Positions 34,219 to 42,771 of a DNA stretch of 64,000 nt are shown here, in pieces. The position numbers and the translations under genes were made by a program. This DNA comes from Gracilibacillus oryzae (GTDB taxonomy: Bacteria; Bacillota; Bacilli; Bacillales; Amphibacillaceae). How positions within the stretch are numbered: position 1 is the first letter of the stretch; each line of letters opens with the position of its first letter. The stretch is from the NCBI RefSeq assembly GCF_009498735.1, contig NZ_ML762430.1:15869-79868 (forward strand). The letters are read 5' to 3'. The notes beneath the pieces were generated by a model. It saw only the letters and a list, made by a program, of their open reading frames with translations. It was not told the DNA's origin and ran no database searches.

Positions 34219-35166
34219 TCAACTTCCTTTTTTCCGCAACAAAATCTGTGCGACAATAGCCAAGACTGGCAGCTCGATCAATGGACCAATAATCAGCGCA
34301 AGAGCAATCAATGGCTGATCTGGGAAAGCAGTAACGGCAATCGCCAGAGAAACTGGAGAATTCCGTGCGATTATTGTCATATGTAAGCTGACAGTATCCT
34401 CCCACTTCAATTTAAAGACTCTTCCAATAATTTGCGCTACAAAAAAGTTGATGACAAAAAACAGCAATAATGGAACAAGCATGAATACAATAACTTCCAG
34501 GTTCGCAAAAAGATAAGAGCCCTGTGACGCAAACATAGCAATAATTGCGAAACATAAGAATACGATCTGGGAGGAAGCAAAAAAGGGAATTATCTTTTTC
34601 TTAAAAAAGTTCTGCTTCCTCTTAAATATATAACGTGTAAGGCTTGCCATTAAAAATGGAAGAAATAAAACGATAACAACACTCTCAATAAGGCTAGCCA
34701 GTCCTACAGTCTCCATTGTACCTGCGAAAATAAATAAATAGACAGGTAATAACATCACTTGCAGGAGTAAATTGACAGGAAGGACAGATGTGGCAAGCGG
34801 CAAATTCCCTTTGGCAATCGAGGTGAAAACTAAATACCAGTCTGTACATGGTGTCACAAGCAGCATAATAAAACCGAGCCATAAAGCGGGATGGTCGGAC
34901 AGGAAGATGGCTCCCAATCCCCAAGCTAAGAGTGGTGTCCAGATAAAATTAATGATGGTGCTTGTACTGAAAAATCTAATATTTGTGAATGCATTTTTGA
35001 TATTTTTTAATGGAATGGTTAAAAAAATCCCATAAAGCATGATCAATAAAAATGGAAGAATAAAAGAATCTGCGTTCTGATTCATCCAGTGAAACTGGCC
35101 TAGAAATAGTCCTATCCCAACAGAAATAAGTATAATAATTGTCTGCATCTTCTCCACAAGTTTCAT
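34219..35166 (-). CDS. BASS-superfamily transporter (ACR3-like)
   Basis: 315 residues from the minus-strand ATG at 35166 (GAAGGGG upstream; the GTG five codons earlier is poorer). Ten hydrophobic segments. The motif LLVTPCTDWYLVFTSIAKGN places a Cys where ACR3 arsenite carriers have APCT, and HMTIIARNSPVSLAIAVTAF is the second conserved helix. Proteins of this type are often annotated as arsenic-resistance or bile-acid:sodium symporter family; the substrate is uncertain. No arsR or arsC is adjacent. Confidence 0.75.
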   Translation of the reverse strand: MKLVEKMQTIIILISVGIGLFLGQFHWMNQNADSFILPFLLIMLYGIFLTIPLKNIKNAFTNIRFFSTSTIINFIWTPLLAWGLGAIFLSDHPALWLGFIMLLVTPCTDWYLVFTSIAKGNLPLATSVLPVNLLLQVMLLPVYLFIFAGTMETVGLASLIESVVIVLFLPFLMASLTRYIFKRKQNFFKKKIIPFFASSQIVFLCFAIIAMFASQGSYLFANLEVIVFMLVPLLLFFVINFFVAQIIGRVFKLKWEDTVSLHMTIIARNSPVSLAIAVTAFPDQPLIALALIIGPLIELPVLAIVAQILLRKKGS

Positions 35167-35350
35167 CGTAAACCCCTTCACTCTATGTCCGAATTACTGT
35201 TTACTTCTTATTATAACTTAAATATTTTCCTTTAGCATGATGACTCCTTTTCTGCTTCCCCTTAATTCTTGTATTATTAGCTGAGAAAAATGGGTATGTG
35301 ATAAGAAGAAGCAGAAAAATGAATAGTTAGTAACTTGAAGGAGTGGACAT

Positions 35351-37066
35351 ATGAATTTAGAAGAAGTTTTTAAAAATCAAAAGCCAGAAAAGCAAGCATC
35401 CAATTGGGAAACAACAGAAGGCAGTCATGGAATGGTTGCCTGTGCGATAAAAGAAGCAGCCGAAGCAGGCGAACAAGTATTAAGAGATGGCGGAACAGCT
35501 ATTGACGCAGTAATCGCCATGCAGTTTGCTCTAATCCCGACAGAAGCGATGAACACAAGCATCGGAGCTGGCGGGTTCATTGTTTATTATGATAATGAAA
35601 AGAAAGAGACAAAGGTAATCAATGGCCATACAAAGGCGCCATCAGGAGCTAGGCCGGATTTATTTCATGATGAAAACGGGGAAATCATGCCATTTGATGA
35701 GCGTTCGACAAGCCCGCTATCCGTTGGGGTACCTGGTATTATGAGGGCAATGGAACTGGCACACAAACATTATGGTACGTTGTCACTGGAACGGCTGATT
35801 GAACCTGCTATTAAACTGGCAGAGGAAGACTTTGAGCTTAATCGGTTATGGGACCGGACACTGGAAATATTTGAAGACAGATTAGGGGAGGAAGCCAGAA
35901 AACTTTTCGTGCCAAACGGAGAACGTCTGAGAGAAGGAGATAAACTGAAGCAGAAAGACCTTGCAAAAGCATTAAAAATCATCCGTGATCAAGGCTTTCA
36001 AACAGTATATGAAGGCGAGATTGCCGATGCGATTGTTTCCACAATAGAGAAACAGGGCGGAATTTTAACAAAAGAAGATCTCAAAAACTATCAGGCTTCG
36101 ATTGATGAACCATTCTGGGGCAGCTACAAAGATCTGGACCTCGCATTTCCGGGACCTCCGAATGGCGGCGGCTTTGCCGTCTCCCAGCTGTTAAAACTGC
36201 TGGAGCCAATAGATATTACCAAATACGGCCTATATTCTTGGCAAAAATATCATATCCTTGCAGAAATGATGCGTATCGTGCTCGCCGATCAGCAGACCCA
36301 TCTAGGGGATCCAAATGTTGTGGATATCCCTATGGAAGGACTGTTTCATCCAGATTATTTAGAGGAAAGACGTAAAATCTTCTCATTTGATCATAGAAAA
36401 GAAGACATAAAAGGCGGAGACCCTTGGAAGTACCAGCAAGGAGAAAAATCGAATCGTATGGCGAAAAGAGATGACAGTAAAAAAGGGATGGATACCACTC
36501 ACTTTACAGCAGTAGACCGCTGGGGCAATATTGCGGCATGTACCTCCTCGATTGAGCGGATTTTCGGTTCAGGCATTATGGTTGAAGGCTATGGATTTAT
36601 GATGAATAATGACCTGACCGATTTTAACCCAGAGCCTGGGACAGTAAATGAACTGGATGCCAACAAATTTGCGGTCAGCTCTAAATCGCCGACCATTGTC
36701 TTCCAGGACGGAAAGCCATTCTTCACCTTAGGCTCACCAGGTGCATCGACAATTGTTGGTTCCGTTGTGCAAGTTCTTCTGCATGTGCTGGAATTCAAAA
36801 TGGACTTAAGAGAAGCCATTGCGGAAACTAGAATCTTCAATAACCCGGATGTATCAATGGAATGGGAAGATGGAATCAATGAAGTCGCAATGGAAAAATT
36901 AGAAAAACTCGGTTATGAACTGGATCGCAGCTTCCAAACCCAGACAGCAGATGACCGAATTGGAGATGTACAGGCTATCCTGATTGATCCAAAGACAGGA
37001 AAATTTTACGGAGCAGCTGATTCACCTCGGCCAGGACAGGCTAGAGGGGTGGAAGAGGATAAATAA
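35351..37066 (+). CDS. ggt: Gamma-glutamyltransferase / glutathione hydrolase family protein
   Basis: 571 residues, one Ntn-hydrolase proenzyme. The autocatalytic Thr is Thr382 in MDTTHFTAVDRWGN, and the conserved GSPGASTIVGSVVQVLLHVL and PRPGQARGVEED blocks are present. Unlike secreted GGTs there is no signal peptide: the protein starts MNLEEVFKNQKPEKQASNWE, so it is probably cytoplasmic. The substrate may be a gamma-glutamyl peptide other than glutathione. GAAGGAG precedes the ATG. The last 117 bases of the gene are repeated at 39188-39304. Confidence 0.9.
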   Translation: MNLEEVFKNQKPEKQASNWETTEGSHGMVACAIKEAAEAGEQVLRDGGTAIDAVIAMQFALIPTEAMNTSIGAGGFIVYYDNEKKETKVINGHTKAPSGARPDLFHDENGEIMPFDERSTSPLSVGVPGIMRAMELAHKHYGTLSLERLIEPAIKLAEEDFELNRLWDRTLEIFEDRLGEEARKLFVPNGERLREGDKLKQKDLAKALKIIRDQGFQTVYEGEIADAIVSTIEKQGGILTKEDLKNYQASIDEPFWGSYKDLDLAFPGPPNGGGFAVSQLLKLLEPIDITKYGLYSWQKYHILAEMMRIVLADQQTHLGDPNVVDIPMEGLFHPDYLEERRKIFSFDHRKEDIKGGDPWKYQQGEKSNRMAKRDDSKKGMDTTHFTAVDRWGNIAACTSSIERIFGSGIMVEGYGFMMNNDLTDFNPEPGTVNELDANKFAVSSKSPTIVFQDGKPFFTLGSPGASTIVGSVVQVLLHVLEFKMDLREAIAETRIFNNPDVSMEWEDGINEVAMEKLEKLGYELDRSFQTQTADDRIGDVQAILIDPKTGKFYGAADSPRPGQARGVEEDK

Positions 37067-37220
37067 ACTAGTGAGGGCTAGCATATAGTCCTCTTTTTTT
37101 GTCATAGTTTCAGAAAGTGTTCTGGAAATTTTAAAATGTTTCTGTTTGAAAACATCATGGAATAATTAGGATTTAATGTTAAAATAATTATGTTAATGGA
37201 AAGCCAATAGCCGGGGAGAT

Positions 37221-37775
37221 ATGATGATGAAAAAAATGATACTAATTCTATTAGTATGCATTGTAATGGTAGCATTTTGGTTCTACACTCCGAAAAAGAT
37301 TAACAGAACTATTAATGGTTTAGCTTATCAGTTGGGCAATGAAGAGAAAATAGAGAGGGTGGAAATTATAATCACTGGAGAACAAAGATATACGTTAACA
37401 GGTAAAAGGAGATTCTTCGGAACGTTGGATATTAAAGGAGAGGAAATCCCTGTTCCACAAAATGAGCGAGAAATAACTCTGAACTTTGAGTTAGGTAATT
37501 ATTCTCCTATCTATTATTTTTATTCGACTAGAGTGAATGGTGATTATACACCACAAATACATAATTATGGTACGATTTATACGAATAAAGATTTAAGTCA
37601 GCTGACGATTATGAAATTAAAACATGAAGGTGACAATGGCTGGTGGAATGGCAGTGAAGGGTTGATGGTAACAGCACCTGCCCAAACTAGGAAGGAAGCC
37701 ATGGAATTGTCTGATAAACTTATCAAAAGATATCAATTGCGTGAAGGAGAATTTAGGTACATACCCGAGAGTTAG
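37221..37775 (+). CDS. Membrane-anchored hypothetical protein
   Basis: 184 residues with one N-terminal hydrophobic helix (MILILLVCIVMVAFWFY) and a beta-rich exterior domain (IIITGEQRYTLTGKRRFFGT). ATG 37221, 37224 or 37227 may start it; GGGGAG best fits the third. No family recognised. It is followed by a GNAT gene. Confidence 0.55.
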   Translation: MMMKKMILILLVCIVMVAFWFYTPKKINRTINGLAYQLGNEEKIERVEIIITGEQRYTLTGKRRFFGTLDIKGEEIPVPQNEREITLNFELGNYSPIYYFYSTRVNGDYTPQIHNYGTIYTNKDLSQLTIMKLKHEGDNGWWNGSEGLMVTAPAQTRKEAMELSDKLIKRYQLREGEFRYIPES

Positions 37776-37828
37776 GGAGGGATACCTTGCTTTCCTGCAA
37801 AAATATAAATGTATGGAGAGGTTTTTAT

Positions 37829-38389
37829 ATGAAGGAACAGAAAAGATTTCCTGATTTAGAGACAGAACGGCTGACTTTACGTAATGTCAGCAATAAAGAT
37901 ATCGATTTTATTTTCCAGTTATTTAGCAATCAAAAAGTATGCGAATATCTTTATGATGAAGAGCTTTATACTGAACGAAAAGAAGCAATCGAATTTGTTG
38001 AATGGAACTCAAATCCGGAAGAAAAAGGTTATAACCGATGGGTATTGACAGCAAAGAATGATCACTACAGGCAAATTGGTACTTGTGGTTACGATTATTG
38101 GGATAGAACGAATAATATTGCAGAAATAGGCTATGATCTGTGGCATGAATATTGGGGTCAAGGATATATGAGGGAGGCATTGATAGTTGCCATTGAGAGC
38201 GGATTTAATAATATGGGACTGAATAGAATTAATGCATATGTTGCTTTAGAAAATACTAAATCTATTAAACTGTTGGAAAGAATCGGGTTCACGAACGAAG
38301 GTATATATCGGGATAAGCATTTGTTTAGAGGCAAGTATTATGATCATTATTCTTTTTCATTGTTAAAAAGAGAATGGAACCAGCTTTAA
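37829..38389 (+). CDS. GNAT acetyltransferase, RimJ/RimL type
   Basis: 186 residues from ATG 37829 (GAGAGG upstream). It opens FPDLETERLTLRNVSNKDID, then has EIGYDLWHEYWGQGYMREAL (motif A) and NTKSIKLLERIGFTNEGIYR (motif B). A typical Acetyltransf_3 protein; acceptor unknown. It lies within the 2.2 kb between the ggt gene and the duplicated ggt tail. Confidence 0.87.
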   Translation: MKEQKRFPDLETERLTLRNVSNKDIDFIFQLFSNQKVCEYLYDEELYTERKEAIEFVEWNSNPEEKGYNRWVLTAKNDHYRQIGTCGYDYWDRTNNIAEIGYDLWHEYWGQGYMREALIVAIESGFNNMGLNRINAYVALENTKSIKLLERIGFTNEGIYRDKHLFRGKYYDHYSFSLLKREWNQL

Positions 38390-38390
38390 G

Positions 38391-38489
38391 AAGTGGGGAA
38401 CAAAAGTCCATGTCTATGGAAAAGTTACCATAATAGAAGAAAAAGAAGTAATGGGAAAATTAATGAAGCAAACTGTTGATTTCGATTAA
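38391..38489 (+). pseudogene. Short remnant, possibly of a PaiB-like FMN-binding protein
   Basis: An open stretch without a start encodes WGTKVHVYGKVTIIEEKEVM and GKLMKQTVDFD before TAA. VHxYGKV is characteristic of PaiB-type FMN-binding regulators just after the core domain; the remaining about 170 residues are absent. The assignment rests on this short match. Confidence 0.35.
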
Positions 38490-38583
38490 GTAAATCTTAT
38501 AAGATTCCAGCAGAAAGTATAATTTTAAAGAAATAGTAGTATGGTGCTAGAGGATATTTATGTTGCAAATAAGGAGAATGAGA

Positions 38584-39111
38584 ATGTTTACAACATTAGA
38601 AACAGATAGACTAATATTAAGAGAAATTACCAAATCAGATGCAGAAGGGATATTTTCCTGTTTCTCCAACGAAAGTGTCATAAGATATTATGGTCAGGAT
38701 AGATTAGAAACTATTGAACAAGCAGAGTCATTCGTTGATTTCTTTGCAAAAAACTTCAAGGAAAAACGAGGCATACGCTGGGGGATGGAAAGAAAAGGTG
38801 AGAAAGGATTAATAGGTACAATTGGATTTAATGGCTGGTCCCCGAAGCACAAAAGAGCGGAAATAGGTTATGAAATACATCCTGACCACTGGAGAAAAGG
38901 TTATACTTTGGAAGCGGTATTAAGAGTAACTGAATACGGGTTTGAGACATTAGAACTTAATCGCATAGGAGCAGTTGTATTTATCAACAATCAAGCATCG
39001 AATAATCTATTAACCAAAGCTGGATTTCAGAAAGAAGGTATACTCAGAGATTATATGTGTCAAAATGGTGAATCCCATGATACTTATGTATATTCTATTT
39101 TAAGAAAATAG
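38584..39111 (+). CDS. GNAT acetyltransferase, RimJ/RimL type
   Basis: 175 residues from ATG 38584 (AAGGAG). N-terminus TLETDRLILREITKSDAEGI, motif A EIGYEIHPDHWRKGYTLEAV, motif B NNQASNNLLTKAGFQKEGIL. It is not a close duplicate of the GNAT at 37829. The duplicated ggt tail begins directly after it. Confidence 0.87.
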   Translation: MFTTLETDRLILREITKSDAEGIFSCFSNESVIRYYGQDRLETIEQAESFVDFFAKNFKEKRGIRWGMERKGEKGLIGTIGFNGWSPKHKRAEIGYEIHPDHWRKGYTLEAVLRVTEYGFETLELNRIGAVVFINNQASNNLLTKAGFQKEGILRDYMCQNGESHDTYVYSILRK

Positions 39112-39121
39112 AATTGCAATA

Positions 39122-39304
39122 GAAGGAGCTGAGTATGGTGAAACAGGTATGGGAGAATTTCCAAAAAATAAAGGATTGCTTTTTAGAGATGACCGAATTG
39201 GAGATGTACAGGCAATTTTGATTGATCCTGAGACAGGGAAATTATACGGAGCCGCTGATTCACCTCGGCCAGGACAGGCTAGAGGGGTGGAAGAGGAAGA
39301 TTGA
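39122..39304 (+). pseudogene. Duplicated C-terminal end of gamma-glutamyltransferase
   Basis: Bases 39188-39304 repeat 36950-37066 with the same length (117 bp) and high identity, encoding DDRIGDVQAILIDPETGKLY and then GAADSPRPGQARGVEEED. Upstream codons (about 39122-39187) are open but do not match the ggt gene near the end. There is no start codon or catalytic domain, so only the tail of a second ggt copy remains, probably after tandem duplication and deletion. Confidence 0.85.
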
Positions 39305-39322
39305 GAAAATACTTTGCTATAT

Positions 39323-39352
39323 TTTTCAATCCAGGTTTAATAATAGTATAAT
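39323..39352 (+). promoter_or_regulatory. Promoter of the holin-like toxin gene
   Basis: TTTTCA at 39323-39328 and TATAAT at 39347-39352 with 18-bp spacing. Transcription should begin near 39360, giving a leader of about 60 bases before the toxin ATG. Confidence 0.6.
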
Positions 39353-39384
39353 AGAGTAAGCAATAGAGAGTTCCAGGGTGGTAG

Positions 39385-39416
39385 TCACTCCCTCCTTCGA
39401 GGAAGAAAGGGGGTGA
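39385..39416 (+). promoter_or_regulatory. Hairpin that hides the toxin ribosome site
   Basis: TCACTCCCTCCTT (39385-39397) can pair with AAAGGGGGTGA (39406-39416), which contains the Shine-Dalgarno bases for ATG 39422. Such leader structures in type I toxin mRNAs delay translation until processing or refolding. Confidence 0.6.
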
Positions 39417-39421
39417 TGCTT

Positions 39422-39502
39422 ATGACTGTTTTCGAAAGTCTGGTTATTATGATTAGCTTTGCTAGTCTTGTCGTAATCATTCTGAAAAATGGAAATAAGT
39501 AA
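39422..39502 (+). CDS. Holin-like toxin peptide of a type I toxin-antitoxin system
   Basis: 26 residues, MTVFESLVIMISFASLVVII followed by LKNGNK. This is the layout of the putative holin-like toxin family (Hol_Tox; related in logic to Bacillus TxpA and BsrG): a short acidic N-terminus, one membrane helix and a basic tail. AAAGGGGG lies 8 nt before the ATG. The product should insert in the membrane and is toxic in known relatives. The antisense RNA predicted at 39506-39645 would be its antitoxin. Confidence 0.85.
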   Translation: MTVFESLVIMISFASLVVIILKNGNK

Positions 39503-39505
39503 AGA

Positions 39506-39645
39506 CCACCCAAATTAAGCTAAAAACTTAATTAAGGTGGCATAACTAAAAGGCATTTAGTGACTGCCACTTAATGGGCAATCTATTGCATAGGCTGGAA
39601 GATGTTACAGCATCTTTCAGTCTTTTTATATTTTATAAACTTTCT
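39506..39645 (-). ncRNA. Predicted antisense antitoxin RNA
   Basis: An extended -10 promoter (TGGTATAAT, minus strand) at 39652-39660 points left into the 3' half of the toxin transcript. The RNA would start near 39645 and end at the hairpin CCACC-AATTAAG / CTTAATT-GGTGG (39506-39540), followed on the minus strand by TCTTTACTT. It overlaps the toxin mRNA's 3' untranslated part and terminator by about 120-140 bases, the arrangement of TxpA/RatA and BsrG/SR4. Confidence 0.65.
39592..39627 (+). terminator. Terminator of the toxin mRNA
   Basis: AGGCTGGAAGATG / CATCTTTCAGTCT (13 bp with two G-U pairs) and a TTTTT tail. It lies within the region covered by the antisense RNA. Confidence 0.85.
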
Positions 39646-39651
39646 AAGTAC

Positions 39652-39660
39652 ATTATACCA
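39652..39660 (-). promoter_or_regulatory. Extended -10 promoter of the antitoxin RNA
   Basis: On the minus strand TGGTATAAT fits TGnTATAAT exactly; no good -35 is present at 17 bp, as expected for an extended -10 promoter. Confidence 0.65.
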
Positions 39661-39781
39661 AATTAATTAGAAAAATAAACCTTTTTGTAGAATGAGTTTT
39701 AGCTATAGTCCAGTACATCTACGCAAGTTTTCTCAAATGAAATGATTTAAAATATTTAAACGCACAAAATGAGACCAAAAT

Positions 39782-39811
39782 TTGACCATGGAAGGTTATT
39801 CTCGCTATGAT
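39782..39811 (+). promoter_or_regulatory. Promoter of the sugar dehydrogenase-like gene
   Basis: TTGACC at 39782-39787 and TATGAT at 39806-39811 with 18-bp spacing, followed 18 bases later by AAGGGGAG and ATG 39846. Confidence 0.7.
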
Positions 39812-39845
39812 AGAGTGGACAAATATGCTAAGGGGAGATGAACCA

Positions 39846-40949
39846 ATGTATAGATTAATAGGTACATCATTACTGCTATTATTGTTGCTTACAGCCTGCT
39901 CTCAAGAGGAACAATCACCATCAGTTGAGGAACAGCCGAACAACTCAGGTGAACAAAGTCAGGAAGGTCAGGCAGATAATGCTGATCAACAGAATGTAAT
40001 TGCAGAGAATTTGAATGTTCCATGGTCCATCGAAAAAGTTGATGATACGTTTTACCTAACCGAAAGACCGGGAAATATCGTGGAAATAGAAAATGGACAG
40101 CTAGAGAGGCAAATGGTTGAGCTGAAAAAAGAAATTGCAACCGCTGCAGAAGCGGGTCTTCTGGGTTTTGTACTGGATCCTGAATTTACAGAAACAAATC
40201 AAGCATATGCTTATTATACGTATAAAGATGATTCCGGCCAATTTAACCGAATTGTGACACTTCGTTTAGATGATAATACTTGGACTGAGGAAAATGTCCT
40301 TTTGGATAAAATCCCGAGCGGTGCCTATCATCATGGTGGCAGGTTGAAAATTGGTCCTGATAACAAATTATATGCAACAGCGGGTGATGCATCTGAACCA
40401 AATATTGCCCAGAAAATAGAATCACTTGGCGGGAAAATATTGCGGCTGAATCTCGATGGTTCCATCCCTGAGGATAATCCTTTTGAAGGGTCCTATGTAT
40501 ACAGTTTAGGGCACCGTAATCCACAGGGTTTAACTTGGTCTGAAGATGGAACGTTATATGCAAGTGAGCATGGTAATAGTGCAAATGATGAGATAAATCT
40601 GATAGAGGCCGGAAAGAATTATGGCTGGCCAATTGTTGAGGGAGTCGAGCAACAAGAGGAATTGGTCTCTCCATTATTTACTTCAGGGGCAGATACAACA
40701 TGGGCACCATCAGGAATCAGCTATCATGATGGCAATTTATATGTTGCAGCATTAAGAGGATCGGCTTTATTACAATTCAACCTGGAAACAGGAGAGCAGC
40801 GTCAGATTATTTCAGATCTAGGCAGAATACGTGATGTAATGATTGAGGGGAATGAACTGTACCTGATTACAAATAATACGGATGGACGGGGTAATCCGGA
40901 AAATGCTGATGATATGTTATATCAGATCCAGTTATCAGAGATGAACTGA
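39846..40949 (+). CDS. PQQ-dependent glucose/sorbosone dehydrogenase-like lipoprotein
   Basis: 367 residues from ATG 39846. Signal LIGTSLLLLLLLTAC has lipobox LTAC, followed by an E/Q/N-rich linker. The rest is a six-bladed beta-propeller of the GSDH family: GLLGFVLDPEF, YHHGGRLKIGPDNKLYATAG, YVYSLGHRNPQGLTW and SEHGNSANDEINLIEAGKNY. Relatives oxidise aldoses with PQQ, although many Bacillus-type members have no proven activity. It is anchored outside the membrane, and no PQQ synthesis genes are nearby. Confidence 0.88.
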   Translation: MYRLIGTSLLLLLLLTACSQEEQSPSVEEQPNNSGEQSQEGQADNADQQNVIAENLNVPWSIEKVDDTFYLTERPGNIVEIENGQLERQMVELKKEIATAAEAGLLGFVLDPEFTETNQAYAYYTYKDDSGQFNRIVTLRLDDNTWTEENVLLDKIPSGAYHHGGRLKIGPDNKLYATAGDASEPNIAQKIESLGGKILRLNLDGSIPEDNPFEGSYVYSLGHRNPQGLTWSEDGTLYASEHGNSANDEINLIEAGKNYGWPIVEGVEQQEELVSPLFTSGADTTWAPSGISYHDGNLYVAALRGSALLQFNLETGEQRQIISDLGRIRDVMIEGNELYLITNNTDGRGNPENADDMLYQIQLSEMN

Positions 40950-41040
40950 AGAGGCCGACTAAAATAGTATAAGAGCAGAATGTAAGCTTTACCCTCGCCA
41001 ATTTGCTATAATGACTACACTACAGATAGGAGAGTGAGCA

Positions 41041-41640
41041 ATGGAAGAGAACGTTTTTGAACAATTGGCAAAAAGATATGATACAGAAGAAAGAAAAGAG
41101 TTAGCGAAAATTATCGTTAACGAAGTAAGAACAAAATTACAGAACAGCAAATCATGTTCCCTGTTAGATTATGGGTGTGGAACAGGTCTTGTCAGTTTAG
41201 AATTAGCAGATTTAGTTGATTCTCTCCTGCTAGTCGATTCATCAGAACAAATGCTTGAGGTAGCAAAAGCAAAAATTGCACGCCAAAAAATTAACAATGC
41301 AGACGTACTTTATGCAGATTTTACCCAAGAAGCCCCTGAAATCAAGTCAGACATCATTATCATGTCACTAGTCCTTCTTCATATCCCTGACACTAATAAA
41401 ATTTTGCAGATGTTGTATAGTATTCTTAATAACGGCGGCAAGCTGATCATTATTGATTTTGATAAAAATGATAAAATAAGTCACCCGAAAGTTCACAACG
41501 GCTTTTCTCAAGAAGAACTGACAAAGAGCCTAGCTGAAGCTGGTTTCCAATCAACAGAAATAAAAACATTTCATCATGGCAAACAGATCTTTATGAAGCA
41601 AGATGCTTCCATGTTTATTGCCAACAGCGTAAAAGGTTGA
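41041..41640 (+). CDS. Class I SAM-dependent methyltransferase
   Basis: 199 residues. Motif I LLDYGCGTGLVSLELAD, motif II LLLVDSSEQMLEVAK, acidic loop VLYADFTQEAPE, and ILNNGGKLIIIDFDK. AGATAGGAGAGTG precedes the ATG and an extended -10 (TGCTATAAT, ending 41012) lies upstream. The acceptor is unknown, and it is likely a small-molecule enzyme. A strong terminator follows, so it is monocistronic. Confidence 0.85.
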   Translation: MEENVFEQLAKRYDTEERKELAKIIVNEVRTKLQNSKSCSLLDYGCGTGLVSLELADLVDSLLLVDSSEQMLEVAKAKIARQKINNADVLYADFTQEAPEIKSDIIIMSLVLLHIPDTNKILQMLYSILNNGGKLIIIDFDKNDKISHPKVHNGFSQEELTKSLAEAGFQSTEIKTFHHGKQIFMKQDASMFIANSVKG

Positions 41641-41663
41641 GACATGAAGTGAAGTTTTACATC

Positions 41664-41700
41664 ATTAGAGATAGGTTATTCCTGTCTCTAATTTTCTTTT
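41664..41700 (+). terminator. Terminator of the methyltransferase gene
   Basis: ATTAGAGATAGG / CCTGTCTCTAAT, a 12-bp stem with one G-U pair and a 5-base loop, then TTTTCTTTT. Confidence 0.88.
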
Positions 41701-41837
41701 AATACCAGAAAATGTTAAAGCAGTATGAGCTGGTGTATTGTTAGGGCTTGGAATTCTCTTTAGTAGGTGCTGTTCATTTTCTTCTAGTAATTGCAGGATT
41801 AGTGTATCTGTTCCAATAAATTGAAGGAGGGATGTTC

Positions 41838-42152
41838 ATGATGGGTTTACTAAATGCAGGAAGCCTGATTCTCGGTTTGACAGCCTGGATACTTCCTATT
41901 ATGAATCTGATTTTGTATAAAAATCATCAGAATAAAAATTGGATTGCTTTTTCAATTATCAGTTTAATTGCGTGTGCAGTCTCGCTTTTATTTCAGATTA
42001 TTTACAATCATCATCTGGTCAAGATAGAAGACTGGTCAGCGTTGATGGATACAACAGGTGCGGTGGTATTTGTCTCGGCTGTTCTTCTTGTCATTACACT
42101 TATATTGAATACGATATCCTTTATCATCTATCGTGGCAGAGAACAGGTATAA
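41838..42152 (+). CDS. Three-helix membrane protein
   Basis: 104 residues from ATG 41838 (AAGGAGG 7 nt upstream). Hydrophobic helices are LILGLTAWILPIMNLIL, IAFSIISLIACAVSLLFQII and VFVSAVLLVITLILNTISFI. Bases 41745-41818 just upstream encode another hydrophobic stretch (EFSLVGAVHFLLVIAGLVYL) that ends in TAA without a start, probably the tail of a lost membrane gene. Confidence 0.55.
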   Translation: MMGLLNAGSLILGLTAWILPIMNLILYKNHQNKNWIAFSIISLIACAVSLLFQIIYNHHLVKIEDWSALMDTTGAVVFVSAVLLVITLILNTISFIIYRGREQV

Positions 42153-42231
42153 TAATGAAACATTTTTAAAAGAAATACGTAGATAGATTTGTAGATTTTC
42201 TTAAAATACATATGGAAGGAGAACCAGATAA

Positions 42232-42756
42232 ATGGCTTATTTCGAGAATTTTGATTTAACCGATTTTTGGGATGATGATGAATATGCAAAGGAGAATTAC
42301 ATTTCCGCTCCTCCTGATGATGAAATGATAAAACAAATAGAAACCCAATTAGGATATAAGCTGCCATCGTCATACATATGGTTAATGAAACAGCATAATG
42401 GAGGAGTTCCGCATAAAACTTGCTATCCTACCTCTGTTCCGACAACCTGGGCAGAAGACCATATTGCGATAACAGGTATTTACGGAATCGGTTTTGAAAA
42501 AAGCTATTCGTTAGGTGGAGATACTGGAAGTGAATTTTGGCTGGAAGAATGGGAATATCCCAACATCGGGGTAGCGATAGCAGATACACCTACAGCAGGA
42601 CATAATATGATTTTTCTTGATTACAGGGAATGTGGTCCAGAAGGTGAGCCTTGTGTTGTGCAAATTGACCAGGAAAATGACTATGAGATCACATGGGTAG
42701 CGAAGGATTTTGAAAGTTTCATCAGAGGGTTGGTACATGAGGATGAATTTGAATAA
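42232..42756 (+). CDS. SMI1/KNR4 family protein
   Basis: 174 residues with the SMI1/KNR4 pattern: DDEMIKQIETQLGYKLPSSY, IWLMKQHNGGVP, ITGIYGIGFEKSYSL, and AGHNMIFLDYRECGPEGEPC followed by ESFIRGL near the end. In bacteria the family includes many immunity proteins of polymorphic or contact-dependent toxins. No toxin gene is adjacent, so it may be an orphan immunity protein or have an internal role. Cytoplasmic; AAGGAG precedes the ATG. Confidence 0.85.
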   Translation: MAYFENFDLTDFWDDDEYAKENYISAPPDDEMIKQIETQLGYKLPSSYIWLMKQHNGGVPHKTCYPTSVPTTWAEDHIAITGIYGIGFEKSYSLGGDTGSEFWLEEWEYPNIGVAIADTPTAGHNMIFLDYRECGPEGEPCVVQIDQENDYEITWVAKDFESFIRGLVHEDEFE

Positions 42757-42771
42757 GTAAGGAGTTTTAGT

